Below are positions 9,891 to 20,526 of a stretch of 64,000 nt of DNA, piece after piece. Numbering within the stretch: the stretch's first letter is position 1; each line of letters opens with the position of its first letter. Location of the stretch: positions 1,180,020,863 through 1,180,084,862 of the forward strand of contig NC_090437.1 in assembly GCF_031143425.1 (NCBI RefSeq). Direction: 5' to 3'. The notes under the pieces are model-generated. The model did no database searches. It saw only the letters and a list, made by a program, of their open reading frames with translations, and was not told the origin of the DNA. The position numbers and the translations under genes are program-made. The stretch comes from Pleurodeles waltl. Its lineage: Eukaryota > Chordata > Amphibia > Caudata > Salamandridae.

Positions 9891-9925
9891 CTTCATTGCC
9901 CAGCAGGGCTGTGGCTGGCGGTCCT

Positions 9926-12634
9926 TTATGGGTCAGCTGGGCTGTGGCTTGCGGGGCCCTCCTGGCCAGCTCGGCTGTGGCTGGCGGTGGCCTCCTGGGC
10001 AGTGACGATGGAGCTGGCGGTGTCCTCCTGGCCAGTGACTCTGGTGGTGGCCACCTGGGCAGTGACTCTGGGGCTTGCGGTGGCCTCCTGGGCAGTGACA
10101 ATGGGGCTGGCGGTGGCCTCCTGGGCAGTGACGATGGGGCTGGCGGTGGCCTCCTGGGCAGTGACGATGGGGCTGGCGGAGGCCTCCTGGGCAGTGGGGA
10201 TGATGGCGGTCTTCTCCGCCGTGCTGCTCCTCTCAGACTTTGGAGATTTCTTCTGCCCCTTCCCCACCTTGGGAGGAGTCACAGCTGAGTCGACACTCCC
10301 CCGGGACCCCTGTGAGCGGCTTTGCTGGCTGGAGTCTTCCCCCTCTCCCGCCGGGCACTGTCCAACTTCTGGTGCTTCACAGGGGGGGACTGGCTGTACT
10401 GTGGCTCCGTTCCACACTGGCTGGCCTGGTGGCCGGTGCACTCCACATACCTGTAACAACAGGCACCACTGGTCCCGGAGATTTTTTGGCTGAGGTGCTA
10501 GTACGGGACCTATGAGTTGGACCGGGGTGGGGGAAATAGGTTAAGGGTGGACAGGAAAAGTTTTTGGGAGACACTGGGACGGGTAGCTGGAGGGGGTTTG
10601 GGAGTGGAGGAAGAGGTGGTGGTTGTAGGAGGTGTAACTTTTGTGGATTTGGGTGCAGGTGCATGGGCTGGAGGCTGTCGTGAGGTGGATGGCTGTTGGG
10701 TGGGTGTGTGCCTGCGTTTGTGTATCTTGGGAGGGGGCGTCACAGAAACACCGGGAATGGACACAGGGGACGTGGAAATGGTAGTGGGGGTGGTGACTGC
10801 ACGTGAGCGGGGTGTGGTGGTGGGTGTGCTGGTGCGGGACGTAGTGGCTGTAGTGGTAGTGCATGCAGGTGTGAGTGTAGACGAGACTGGGAGGGAGGAG
10901 GGAGACAACGAGGAGGGGGACACAGTGGAGGCAGTGGATGTTGGTGTGTCTGTATGTGTGTGATGCTTGTGTGAGTGCCTGTGAGATGTGTGGTGCTTAT
11001 GTTTGCCTGAGCTTCCCTTGTGTGTTGAGGTGTGTGCAGGCTGGTCTGATGGTCTGCTTGGGATAGGCAGAGGTACAGGGGATTGGGTCTGGGTGGAGGA
11101 AGTTGGAGGGGGAGGCTAGACCCAGGGACAATGGCTGCCATCAGTGCTGAGGCCAGAGTTGGCAGGGTTCGATGAAGGGCAGCAAGACCAGAATGAATGC
11201 CCTCCAGGAACGCATTTGTGAGTTGCAACTCCTTTTCTACACCCTGGATGGCATTAAAAATGGTAGACTGCCCAACAGTGAGGGACCTGAGGAGGTCAAT
11301 GGCCTCCTCACTGAGGGCAGCAGAGGTGACAGGGGCAGGGGCTGAGGTGTCTGGGGCGAAGGTGATGCCCACCCTCCTGGGTGAGCGGGCACGGGGAGAA
11401 GGCTGAGGGGCTGCTGGGAGGGCGGTGCTGGTAGGGGGGGTGGCAGCTATACCTGTAGAGATGGGGGGCACAGATGTTGCCGCCACCACAAGGGAGCTCC
11501 CATCGGAGGATGAGTCCGTGTCGCTGGTTGCAGATCCTGTGACCGCCGTGGTGCTCCCCTCGCCCTCCATCCCTCTGGTATATTCCGAGTCCGTGGTGTG
11601 GCCCTCCATGGACATGTGGGATGCAGCTCCCTCATGCTCCGGTGCCACTGTACCTCCGCCTGATGATGCTAATGCACACAAGAACAGGGAGACCACAAAA
11701 AGGAGGGGGACGACAGAAGAAAGACAGGTTGAGTGCATGGCTTACCGCTACCGTTGGCGGAAAATACAGACACAGCAGCCCCCTGCACTACATCGCACTG
11801 TTGGGCTCTACAGATGCAATTCCTGGGAAATGGCCTACAAGGCTATGGACGACATCTGCGCACATAAATGACACAGGGGCATGAATACCTGTACTTGGCA
11901 CTCTACAGAGGTGGGGTGGGGTGCCACATGGCCTGCATTACAGAGGGGCCTAGCCTACGGAAGTCGCCCTGGCCTAGGGAAACCCACAGCCCTCCTCCCC
12001 CACCCAGACACCTTCACTGCACGCAAAGTCTGCTGAATGATAGTGTACTCACCCCCTTGTCTCTGCTGTGATGCCCTAAAGCGCCCATCCAACTCAGGGT
12101 AGGCCACCACCAGGATCCTGAACATCAGGGAGGTCATGGTTCGACTGGCACCCCTCCCACGTTGGGAGGCCATCCCCAGCTGAGCCTCCGCCGTCTTCTT
12201 GCTCCAGCGGCGAATGTCCTCCCATCTTTTACGGCAGTGGGTGCTCCGTCTATGGTGGACCCCCAGGGTCCGGACGTCCTTGGCGATGGCACGCCAAATT
12301 TCCTTCTTCTGGTGGGCGCTGACCTACATGACATGTACAGGGGAAGAAGAGAAGTCATTACCAACTGCACCGTCAAGGTGAGTGGCCCACATCCCTACAC
12401 TTGCCATGTGGCACATGCATGCACAGTCCTTCATGCACGCAGAGCTGTGCCCCCTTCCTTCTTACAACCAGCCCTCTCCACACAGGCATAGCCCATACAA
12501 CATGCTCCTTGTGTACTTACCTGTTAGTCTGGAGGACCGTAGAGTAGCGTGTACTGGGGGAGGACCCCATCGACGAGCTTCTCCAACTCCTCTGCAGTGA
12601 AGGCAGGGGCCCTCTCCCCAGACGCATGAGCTAT
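9926..12634 (-). pseudogene. Harbinger accessory gene A: SANT/trihelix protein, three exons, inside the transposase intron
   Basis: On the minus strand, exon 1 (12634-12521) encodes SGERAPAFTAEELEKLVDGV and on to a CAG|GTAAGT donor. Exon 2 (12323-12053) follows a TAG acceptor and encodes the rest of a trihelix/SANT DNA-binding fold (EIWRAIAKDVRTLG, then HCRKRWEDIRRW), ending at GTGAGT. Exon 3 starts at 11668 after TTAG and encodes a segment with LSEEAIDLLRSLTVGQS and a helical stretch, then a long Pro/Thr/Ser tail with 11-residue repeats. Phases match at both introns and exon 2 is fully open. Disabling changes: the expected start codon reads ATA (12634-12632), a TAA lies two codons before the exon 1 donor, and the tail changes frame near 10940, 10520 and 10450. 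It is likely a DNA-binding partner, distinct from gene B. Its exact role is unknown. Confidence 0.75.
9983..10200 (-). repeat. 33-bp coding minisatellite in SANT gene A tail
   Basis: Units beginning GGCGGTGGCCTCCTGGGC start at 9983, 10016, 10043, 10076, 10109, 10142 and 10175. The period is 33 bp except for one 27-bp unit, and both lengths are multiples of three. On the minus strand each 33-bp unit encodes the 11-residue repeat ASPIVTAQEAT. The matching tail of copy I has more diverged TGQETTA-type repeats, so the protein tail appears to expand and contract in frame. Confidence 0.88.
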
Positions 12635-13084
12635 TGTCTCTTCCAGACCGAGGTCACAGCAGCACTTGAAGTGTAGGTCCTCTCCTGTCGAAGATCAGGT
12701 ATTGAGTGATTCAACAGCTAGAAAATGGCGGTCACGTCCACGGCAGTGTGTACCATCACTGCCGGCGTACATCGTCATTGGCTCCTGGGACCCATAGGGT
12801 CCAATGTTAACCAATGCAGCATTGCGCTGCGGACTTCAACCGCCTACTGCGACGGTGTACAACACCAGCGCAGTTTCCTCACATCCCATTGTCCCAGTTT
12901 AGAGGTCAGGCAGCCGCCATTTCAGGTGCCCATATGGCCTATTTACCAACTGCGTCACACATACCTAGGCCTTGTCTCACAACACAAATACAGGCCAGAT
13001 TTTGTGGGTGAATGGTGTTCTGTGTAGACTGTGGGTACATACCTCTGAGTTGTTTGACTCTGTGGTCGCTGTGGTCCTTCATAG
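12635..13084. promoter_or_regulatory. Gene A upstream region within transposase intron
   Basis: Lies between the first exon of gene A (minus) and the acceptor of the transposase main exon (plus, ATAG at 13081-13084). It should hold the gene A promoter and the intron branch site. Several short frames cross it but none has coding character. Contains ACCGCC/GGCGGT-type motifs near 12725-12860. Confidence 0.4.
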
Positions 13085-14124
13085 GCACCGTCCGCTGGGA
13101 CATGTGAGGAGATGGCGGAATCCTCCGGTGTACCGACCCCTGGTAGACCTGTCGACAATGGAGGAAAGACATTTGATCCTCACCTACAGGTTTGACCGTG
13201 CCACAATCCAGGAACTTTGTAGCCAGTTGGAGCCAGACCTCATGTCAGCAATCCGCCATCCCACAGGAATCCCCCCTCAAGTGCAGGTGCTATCAGTGCT
13301 CCATTTCCTTGCAAGTGGGTCATTTCAAACAACAGTGGCCATGGCATCAGGGACTGGGGCACCAGCCTATGTTTTCCAACGTGTTGTCCAGAGTGTTGTC
13401 TGCCCTTCTGAAACACATGTGGAGCTATATCGTTTTCCCTCAGGTGGAGGACTTGCCTACAGTGAAAGGTGACTTCTATGCCCTTGGACATATCCCCAAC
13501 ATCATAGGTGCCATTGATGGGACCCATGTAGCTCTGGTCCCCCCCCACAGGACTGAACAGGTGTACAGGAACCAGAAGAGTTATCATTCCATGAATGTAC
13601 AGATGGTATGTTTGGCAGACCAGTACATCTCCCAGGTAAATGCTATGTTCCCTGGCTCTGTGCATGACGCCTGCATCCTGCGGAATAGCAGCATCCCTTA
13701 TGTGATGGGTCAACTCCAGAGACACCGGGTGTGGCTATTAGGGGACTCTGGTTATCCCAACCTGTCATGGCTACTGACCCCAGTGAGGAATCCCAGGACC
13801 AGGGCAGAGGAACGCTACAATGAGGCCCATGGGCGGACTAGGAGGGTGATCGAACGCACCTTCGGCCTCCTGAAGGCCAGGTTCAGGTGCCTCCATATGA
13901 CAGGTGGTTCCCTATTCTACTCGCCAAAGAAGGTGTGCCAGATCATCGTGACCTGCTGTATGCTTCACAACTTGACTTTGCGACGACAGGTGCCTTTTCT
14001 GCAGGAGGATGGTCCAGATGGCGGTGTTGTGGCAGCTGTGGAGCCTGTGGACAGTGATGAGGAGGAAGCAGAGGAAGAAGACATTGACAACAGAGACTCA
14101 GTCATCCAGCAATATTTCCAGTGA
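13085..14124 (+). pseudogene. Harbinger transposase main exon (DDE nuclease, HARBI1-like), one frameshift
   Basis: Follows the TTCATAG acceptor and encodes RRWRNPPVYRP, then LSTMEERHLILTYRFDRATI and a helix-turn-helix-like part (SVLHFLASGSFQTTVAMASG). The reading frame shifts by one near 13348-13365. From there the second frame carries the nuclease core to the TGA at 14124: IGAIDGTHVAL (first Asp), LLGDSGYPN (second Asp), VIERTFGLLKARF (Glu), and MLHNLTL, ending in an acidic tail of Glu/Asp. All three catalytic residues are present. The enzyme would cut at the terminal repeats and paste into TWA sites. Only the frameshift disables it. The start of transcription is at exon 1, 8270. Confidence 0.9.
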
Positions 14125-14827
14125 CACACAGGTGAGAAAACATTCCTGCCTACTACAAGTACTTTAACATTTCTATCCCTATCTGTCTGTCGATTTCCAC
14201 CAGTATATGGTCACTGAGTTGTAAATTTCCCTTACGGTTTCACAGGTGTGGTTTCCAACGTGTGTCATCTGCTTTGATTCCTCATGGACTTGAGATGTGT
14301 GACATAGGTATGTTGACATTACATTTGAAAAAGCATTTTGTCACTGTCATTGCTAATACACAATTTCGAAATCACAGACTGACTCCAGATTGTTTTGTGC
14401 TTCAAGGGTATTTATTGAAGTGCTCAATATTGGAGGGGTTAGTAAAATGGTGAGGGGTGATGGTGGAGGAATGTCCATGGCAGAGCCCAGTCTATTAGTC
14501 TCACAGGTGCATTGCCCATATGGGCATAGGAAGTGGAGCTGGGGCAGTTCCAATATAGACAGGGTTACAAAGTGGGACAGTGGTTAGACAATCAGGGTGG
14601 TCTCATTTCTTGTCAGGGGTCTTGGCATTGTGCTCGGTCTTGTTCCTGGTTCTCAGGGACCGCTTGTGGGGTGGTTCTCCGTCTGCAGGGGGGGTGGTGC
14701 TTGTATGGTGGTCCTGTGGCGGTGCCTACTGTCCACTAGCGCCAGCGGAGGTGGTGGGCAGTTCATCATCCATGCTGGTGTCAGGGGCCCCTTGTAGTGC
14801 CACAGTGTCCCTCCTGGTGTTAAGTAT
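14125..14827. other. Convergent 3' region between transposase and gene B
   Basis: Separates the transposase stop from the stop of gene B. On the minus strand an AATAAA (plus-strand TTTATT at 14411-14416) could serve gene B. No clear plus-strand polyadenylation signal for the transposase was seen. Confidence 0.45.
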
Positions 14828-16131
14828 TTACTTCAGCACCCCTACGATGGTGCCCAGGGCGGAGCTGATGGTTCTGAGTTCCTCCCTGAACCCCAAATAT
14901 TGTTCCTCCTGCATGCGCTGGGTCCTCTCAAACTTGGCCAGGACCGTTGCCATCGTCTCCTGGGAGTGGTGGTATGCTCCCATGATGGAGGAGAGGGCCT
15001 CGTGGAGAGTGGGTTCCCTTGGCCTGTCTGCCCCCTGTCGCACGGCAGCCCTCCCAGTTCCCCTGTGTTCCTGTGCCTCCGTCCCCTGGACCGTGTGCCC
15101 ACTGCCACTGCCCCCAGGTCCCTGTTGTTGTTGGGGTGGTGGGTTATCCTGGGTTCCCTGTAGTGGTGGACACACAGCTGATTGACGTGTCCTGTGCACG
15201 GAGGTATGGGCCCGCTGGGTGGGTGCTGTGCTGGTGTTACCAGAGGGTGGAAGGTCTGTGGTGGGCTGTGACTGGGTGAGGGGAAGCGACTGTCCCGAGG
15301 CCCACGATGGTCCGGGCTGGTGATCTGGATCCAGTTGGACAGAGCTGCTGTCATCACTGTGGGCCTCTTCTGTGGGTGGGGTGGAGATATCTGGACCCTC
15401 CTGTCTGGTGACATTGGGTAGTGGTCCTGCAGGGGTGTAAAAGCATGATTATTGCGTCTGTGTGTGTCATGGTGTGCAATGGGTGGGTGACCGTGTACCC
15501 CAGTGCTAGCGTTCCTGTGTGGGGGCTTGTGTGATGATGGTTGAGGGGGGTGTTATCGGTATGTGCAGTGGGCATGCTTTAGTGATGGGTGTCCATGCTT
15601 TGTTGCGTCATGCAGGGCTTGGTGTTGGGATGTGTGGTTTGTGTTATTAGTACATTTGTGAGGAGTTGGAGTGATAGGGGAGGGGGCGAGGGTGGGGGTC
15701 TGTGATAGCATGCAGGTAGGGTGGGGGATATGATAGTTAAAGGTTTGACTTACCAGAGTCCATTCCTCCACCGACTCCTGCGAGGCCCTCAGGATGCAGA
15801 ATCACCAAGACCTGCTCCTCCTATGTTGTTAGTTGTGGGGGAGGAGGTGGGGGTCCGCCGCCAGTCCGCTGTACCGCTAGGTGGTGTCTTGAGACCATGG
15901 AACGCACCTTCCCCCGTAGGTCGTTCCACCTCTTCCTGATGTCATCCCGATTTCTTGGGTGCTGTCCCACTGCGTTGACCCTGTCGACTATTCTTCGCCA
16001 TAGCTCCATCTTCTAGCTATGGATGTGTGCTGCACCTGTGCTCCAAATAGCTGTGGCTCTACCCAGACCATTTCCTCCACCATGACCCTGAGCTCCTCCT
16101 CCGAGAACCTGGGGTGTCTTTGCCGTGCCAT
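14828..16131 (-). pseudogene. Harbinger accessory gene B: Myb/SANT-like protein, two exons
   Basis: The minus-strand ATG at 16131 opens MARQRHPRFSEEELRVMVEE, continuing with PQLFGAQVQ and MELWRRIVDRVNAVG, then RKRWNDLRGKVRSM: a Myb/SANT-like DNA-binding domain of the kind that partners Harbinger transposases. Exon 1 ends at 15754 with CTG|GTAAGT. Exon 2 (15426-14828, after CTGCAG) is fully open and in phase, giving a Pro/Gln-rich linker and a C-terminal helical, probably coiled-coil stretch (HEALSSIMGAYHHSQETMAT to ISSALGTIVGVLK). Two defects in exon 1: a one-base deletion near 16014 and a TAG near 15820 after PPPPPPQLTT. In known Harbingers this partner helps transposase reach the nucleus and bind DNA. 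Confidence 0.82.
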
Positions 16132-16728
16132 GGGGTGGTGTGGGTGATGTGTGGGGTAGTGTGTGTGGTTATAAGTGTGATGATATGTAGTGGTGTGCGG
16201 TGTTTTGTGCGTGGAAGTTGTGTGGGTGATGGTGTTGAGTGCCTGTGGCTGCTAGTTTGTGGATGGTGGTGTCTCTCTCTGGCCTTCTTTCAGAATTTTT
16301 GGTCATAGGGGTTTGTGGGTGATGTGGGTGTGTGTTTTATATTGTATTGAGTGTGTGGGAGTGGTGTGTGTATGTGTATCAGGTGTGTGTATTTCGATTT
16401 GTCCAATGTGGCAGAGTTTTTTATATGTGTGTGTATTTTGAGCGTGGCAGTGTGTACCGCCAATGGAATACCGCGTTGAAAGACCGCCGCGTGGATTCGT
16501 GGGTTGTGATAGCATGGGCGTATTTCTGTTGGCGTGACGGTGGAGGTTTTGGTTTCGCCAGTTTATCACTGACCTTTAGTGTGGCGGACTTGTGTGGGTG
16601 TCTGAATTTTGTCGGATTTCGAGATGTGGGTCATAATAGCTGTGGTGGAATTCCGCGCCGCGGCGGTGTGTTGGCGGTCTTCTGCACGGCGGTAAGCGGC
16701 TTTTACCGCCAATGTTGTAATGACCCCC
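16132..16728. promoter_or_regulatory. Right subterminal region and terminal repeat, gene B upstream region
   Basis: A GT-rich stretch (16132-16440) precedes gene B on the minus strand. From 16445 on there are repeated ACCGCC/GGCGG motifs in both orientations, then the terminal repeat, whose reverse complement starts GGGGGTCATTACAAC. The motif clusters mirror those at the left end. Confidence 0.5.
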
Positions 16729-16958
16729 TTAGTCTCTGAAATGGAAGTCTAAATCCTCCACTGGAGAAAGGCTGCAGGCTGTACATGGCAAATTCATCTG
16801 CAAGTCTGATAGCTATTGGATGAAGTCCCTCTGAAGCTGTTGGTTTTGGACTGGAAAGCTCCAAGCAGAAATAGTCACATTTTTCGACTCCAGGGTCCTC
16901 TCAATTGGTAGAATTGTTTCACATTGTTATCGGGTGAAGATTTCTACCTTAGGATATA

Positions 16959-17128
16959 GGGTCTGATTTTGTTTTTGGCAGACAGGTTACTCTGTCACAA
17001 CAGTGACAGATATCCCATTCGCCGAAATATAAACCCCATTATTTCCTACGGGATTTATATTTCAGAGGACGGGATATCTGTCACCATTGTGATGGAATAA
17101 CCAATCCACCGAAATCTAAATCAGACCG
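16959..17128. mobile_element. 170-bp palindromic miniature element with TA flanks
   Basis: Left end GGGTCTGATTT, right end AAATCAGACCG: 10 of 11 bases pair. TA flanks both sides (16957-16958 and 17129-17130), as in Tc1/mariner-type elements. Most of the interior is a long imperfect palindrome, e.g. GTGACAGATATCCC against GGGATATCTGTCAC and GAAATATAAA against TTTATATTTC. No coding capacity. Confidence 0.72.
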
Positions 17129-17130
17129 TA

Positions 17131-19168
17131 AGTCTTTTTTTATGGACCATAAAATGCTCTTGAGATGCAAATTTGAAGCTGTATCTGACAAATTCCTCTC
17201 AAAATTATAAACTTTAGCTGGGAGATCTTGCCAACACTCGGGGGTCTTGATAGTCCAAAAGAAGACCCAGCTTTAGCACCTCCTGTTGCCCACCTTTAAG
17301 GCTTTAAGTACCTTGGGGACAGCACGTAGAGGCCAGAACTCACTCTAGAAGAGGTCACCGCAGGGTCCAGTCCATATATTGTTACTCAGCACATTGTCAC
17401 TTCAAGGAGAAGGCCTCTTTCAGCTTGTTGGGTCCCTAAGCCACACAAGTGGTCAGCCAACTACCCTCAGAGTCCACTTCTCTGACCTGGTTGCAAGGCT
17501 GACGGGGTCATGTCCTTCAAGTCTCCACACATGTCACAGACAGCAGGTCCAGTCCTCTTCCATAATTTCATAGAACCAGATGTGTTCTGCTAAACTGTGC
17601 TTGAGGTGTCACTCTTGCACTATTCACTAGTCAGTGGTTAGAGTGACTCTTGGGAGCTCCCTAATCAATGGCTGATGACAGTGACGTTTGGCCATGCATT
17701 TTGGGTATTGGCATCAGTACCTGGCCTACATCCAGTATCAGTTCCCAAGCAGCATAGTCAGCCTTTGACTAGTCTCTGGTTTTCTTTTTTCGTTTTTTTC
17801 AAGCTCACTCTAGGGTTTGAAATCACTTATCGATCTTTAAATCTATGTTGGACATTTTGAAGGGGTTCAGAGACTTCTGAGCACTTCTACCTCAGAACTT
17901 CTAAAAAGGAACTTCTACCTTGGACTACAAGAGTTTTTGGATCAAACATAAGATAAGTAAAACAGCTAGAAATATAGAATATGGCACAGCCATGAGTTTA
18001 AAAAGGCTTTGCCACTGAATGAGACAAGCTCATTGTAATGGAGTAATAGAATGTAACAGCCTCCCATCAGACCAGGCTACCAGGAGGGAATACAGGATGC
18101 CAGAAAATGGTCAGGTCACGAGCTGAGAACCAAATCAGTAAACAGGAACACACAAGGAACCAAGCACAAAGACCAATAGCGAACAAAAGTAACTAAGGGA
18201 CCATTCTAATGGCAGGGAACAGTAAGGGAAAAAACTACAGAAGTGCAAGGACAATAAAGGAGTGTGAAATTAAGTGAATAGGTGAACCAAAACAACTAAA
18301 CAACACACTCCCAGGCCTCTGCTCCATCTTCAAAGGGCCTTAAATACTGACTTCCCACTAATGCACCAGAATCCAAATCTCCACTACTATGTTCTACATG
18401 CTTTCCAGGCACTTTCAACTGTTCAAGTGATGTAAAGTTGTACTGCAGTGGCACTACTTCCTTAACTCAAAATGCTATTCATAAACCTACAGGAGGAGAC
18501 CACAGCTTGTCCCCTTCTATCACATATATGTGAGGATCTCTGCCACGGTGATGGATATCTCCTCGTGTTTAAGTATAAGTTTCAGACGTAAATTTGGGAG
18601 GGACCAGGAGTACTTCCTGGAAAATGAGGAATACTTACTTTAACGAGGGGTTTGGGGAGGACGTGATAATACTAACTCTAATTCACACATACAAATGAAC
18701 AGGACCACTGCTCTTTTTAAATTACGCTTCCACAGTTACTATATCCTAAAGCTGTCAGAACTAGTGTAAATGTACCCCAAGCCAGTTTTGGAGTAAGTCA
18801 CTTACCACATATGGCTAACTACTGGTACTAAACACACTCCCATATAAAACAATGACGCAAGGGAAATAAAATAACACCCATATGTATATTTATGTTAAAA
18901 CATATATAATCATTAGTTAGTTATTTCCCCATTTTGAAAGTTAAAAAAATATTTAAAAAATGAATTCAACTTTTAGACCTTCATTACAAAATTAAAAATA
19001 ATTGTAATTACTTAGACATATTTTACAAAAAATTTCTACATATATACAAATGAAAATGTTACTCCAAGTTTCACTTTTCTCTTCACTGTGTTGAAGCCTT
19101 CTATGCCATGGGAACTTTACTCATCTTAATGCATGGTTTTCTGCCACTTCCTATTTCAAGGCACTTGT
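17131..19168. other. No gene or recognised repeat
   Basis: Unremarkable AT-rich sequence. The stretch 18030-18540 looks like part of an old repeat but I cannot place it. A few open frames (17379-17573, 17675-17860) have no coding features. Confidence 0.5.
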
Positions 19169-19169
19169 C

Positions 19170-19611
19170 GGGGCATATTTACAAGTCACTTTTTGTGAAG
19201 CTCCAGTGGTGCAGTGCCCTGCACCATATTTACAAGGCAGTGCTAAGCCACTTTTTGTGGCTTAGCGCTGCCTTGTAAACATGGGCCCCCCTATGCAGTT
19301 TTATGCAGCACAGGGGCATGCAATGGGTGTTGCTGTGCGTGTACCCATGCAACACCCATAGATTTTTTATGCTGCCTCAAATTTACAAGAAACATAACAA
19401 ATCGCCATTGTTGATTGTTTATGTGCACATCTGCACATAGGCGATCATCCCTGCAACGCAAGCAGCTTAATTTAGCACTGTGAGGAAAAACGCAGGGGTG
19501 CACCGTATTTTTGTAAATACGGCGCCTCCCTGCGTTTCTGAAGTGACGCAGGGCGACTCTGCCAATTTTGGCGCAGTGCCGTGCTGCACCACTTTCCAAT
19601 AAATATGCCTC
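19170..19611. mobile_element. Hairpin-rich miniature element with GGGGCATATTTA ends
   Basis: Ends GGGGCATATTTACAAG and (reverse complement of the right) GAGGCATATTTATTGG. It contains a 23-bp stem with one mismatch at 19229-19251/19257-19279 (loop TTTTT), an 11-bp pair ATGGGTGTTGC/GCAACACCCAT at 19323-19359, and CCGTATTT/AAATACGG at about 19502-19521. No convincing target duplication was found, so the superfamily is undecided. Confidence 0.7.
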
Positions 19612-19790
19612 TTAATGTCACCCCAGCATCAAACCTTGGGTTTGTTAACAGAAGGCATGACTCTAGAGGCACTAGATGGCACTACTGAACTTCTAAATAA
19701 ACTCATATCACTGACACACCTACAAGATCGTGTCTTTCAAACTACATCTATTACTTTAGGGTTGGGTTCTTGTTTTTGTTAACCTGAGGC

Positions 19791-20116
19791 TAGTGCTTAA
19801 TTTGTAAATCAAAACATCCCGGTGCCCAAAGCCCTCCTCTTAAACATGCGGCTGCTACAATGAAATGTACCAACACAGAATACTGAGGCAGCATAATCCT
19901 GAAGCCATCTCGGGACTCTTCAATCCATTTAAAGCCACTCCCTGCCCTTTCAGCTTACTCTGGTAGCTTTCTGCTTTTTCGTTTTTCTCTTCCTCTGTCT
20001 TTCTCATATGTGCCTTTTGCTCGCAGTGAATGCTTGAGGCAGAAAATTAAGCGCCGGCCCTCAAAAATAAGTGCCAGTGCTCCGCACCGGAAACAACAAG
20101 CACAAATTAAGCACTG
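19791..20116. mobile_element. 326-bp hAT-like miniature element
   Basis: Left end TAGTGCTTAATTTGT and right end (reverse complement) CAGTGCTTAATTTGT. Flanked by 8-bp duplications CCTGAGGC (19783-19790) and CCTGAAGC (20117-20124), matching 7 of 8. CAG-type ends and 8-bp duplications are the hAT signature. No coding capacity. Confidence 0.8.
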
Positions 20117-20124
20117 CCTGAAGC

Positions 20125-20522
20125 ACCCATGATGGCTGGACAGTTCCAGTTTTACAGATTTTCTGATGTTTACATTTAGGGGCTGGAAAGGCATGTGTCG
20201 TTCTATGCAAAATATTTCAACCACAAACAAATAGGTAGGCTTTTGGATATAGAGAAACATTTTACATTGCCATGTCCACTGTGGAAACGATATAAAAGTT
20301 AGTCCTAAAACAGCCTTGTGTACGCTGCTTCCTGCTTGGAAATGGGAAGGGTACACCTCTTATATTCAGCTGGCCAGTGAGTATGGGCTTAACTCAGAGA
20401 CAAATGTATTCCAATGTAAAAAACACCAATGCACATTTTCTCGGCAGTCAGTCAGGCGTATTGCCACCCTACTCGGTGAGCGGTGTAAGGTATACTGCCT
20501 GGGGCCACATTATGGATGGTGG
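20125..20522. other. No gene recognised, flank of the retroviral insertion
   Basis: Open frames on both strands here lack any recognisable domain. Ends in the 4-bp target duplication of the endogenous retrovirus. Confidence 0.45.
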
Positions 20523-20526
20523 ACTC

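Larger units (their letters stand above)
7941..16728 (+). mobile_element. Complete 8.8-kb PIF/Harbinger transposon (copy II) with three genes
   Basis: The left end is GGTGGTCATTACAACCCTGG and the right end, reverse-complemented, is GGGGGTCATTACAACATTGG. Both continue with GGCGG motifs. TTA flanks it at 7938-7940 and 16729-16731, the standard 3-bp Harbinger duplication. Contents in order: transposase exon 1 (+), four minisatellite arrays, SANT gene A (-) inside the transposase intron, transposase main exon (+), SANT/Myb gene B (-). At 8788 bp it is long for the superfamily. All three genes carry disabling changes, so this copy is not autonomous now, but the ends look intact and could be mobilised in trans. 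Confidence 0.93.

Noticed and set aside
8510..10493. Long overlapping open frames (377, 353 and 293 codons) on the plus strand
   Set aside because: They run through tandem arrays whose repetition keeps several frames open. Coding evidence supports gene A on the opposite strand instead.
19170..19611. Target duplication for the GGGGCATATTTA element
   Set aside because: Flanks do not match at 2, 3, 8 or 9 bases, so no superfamily was assigned.
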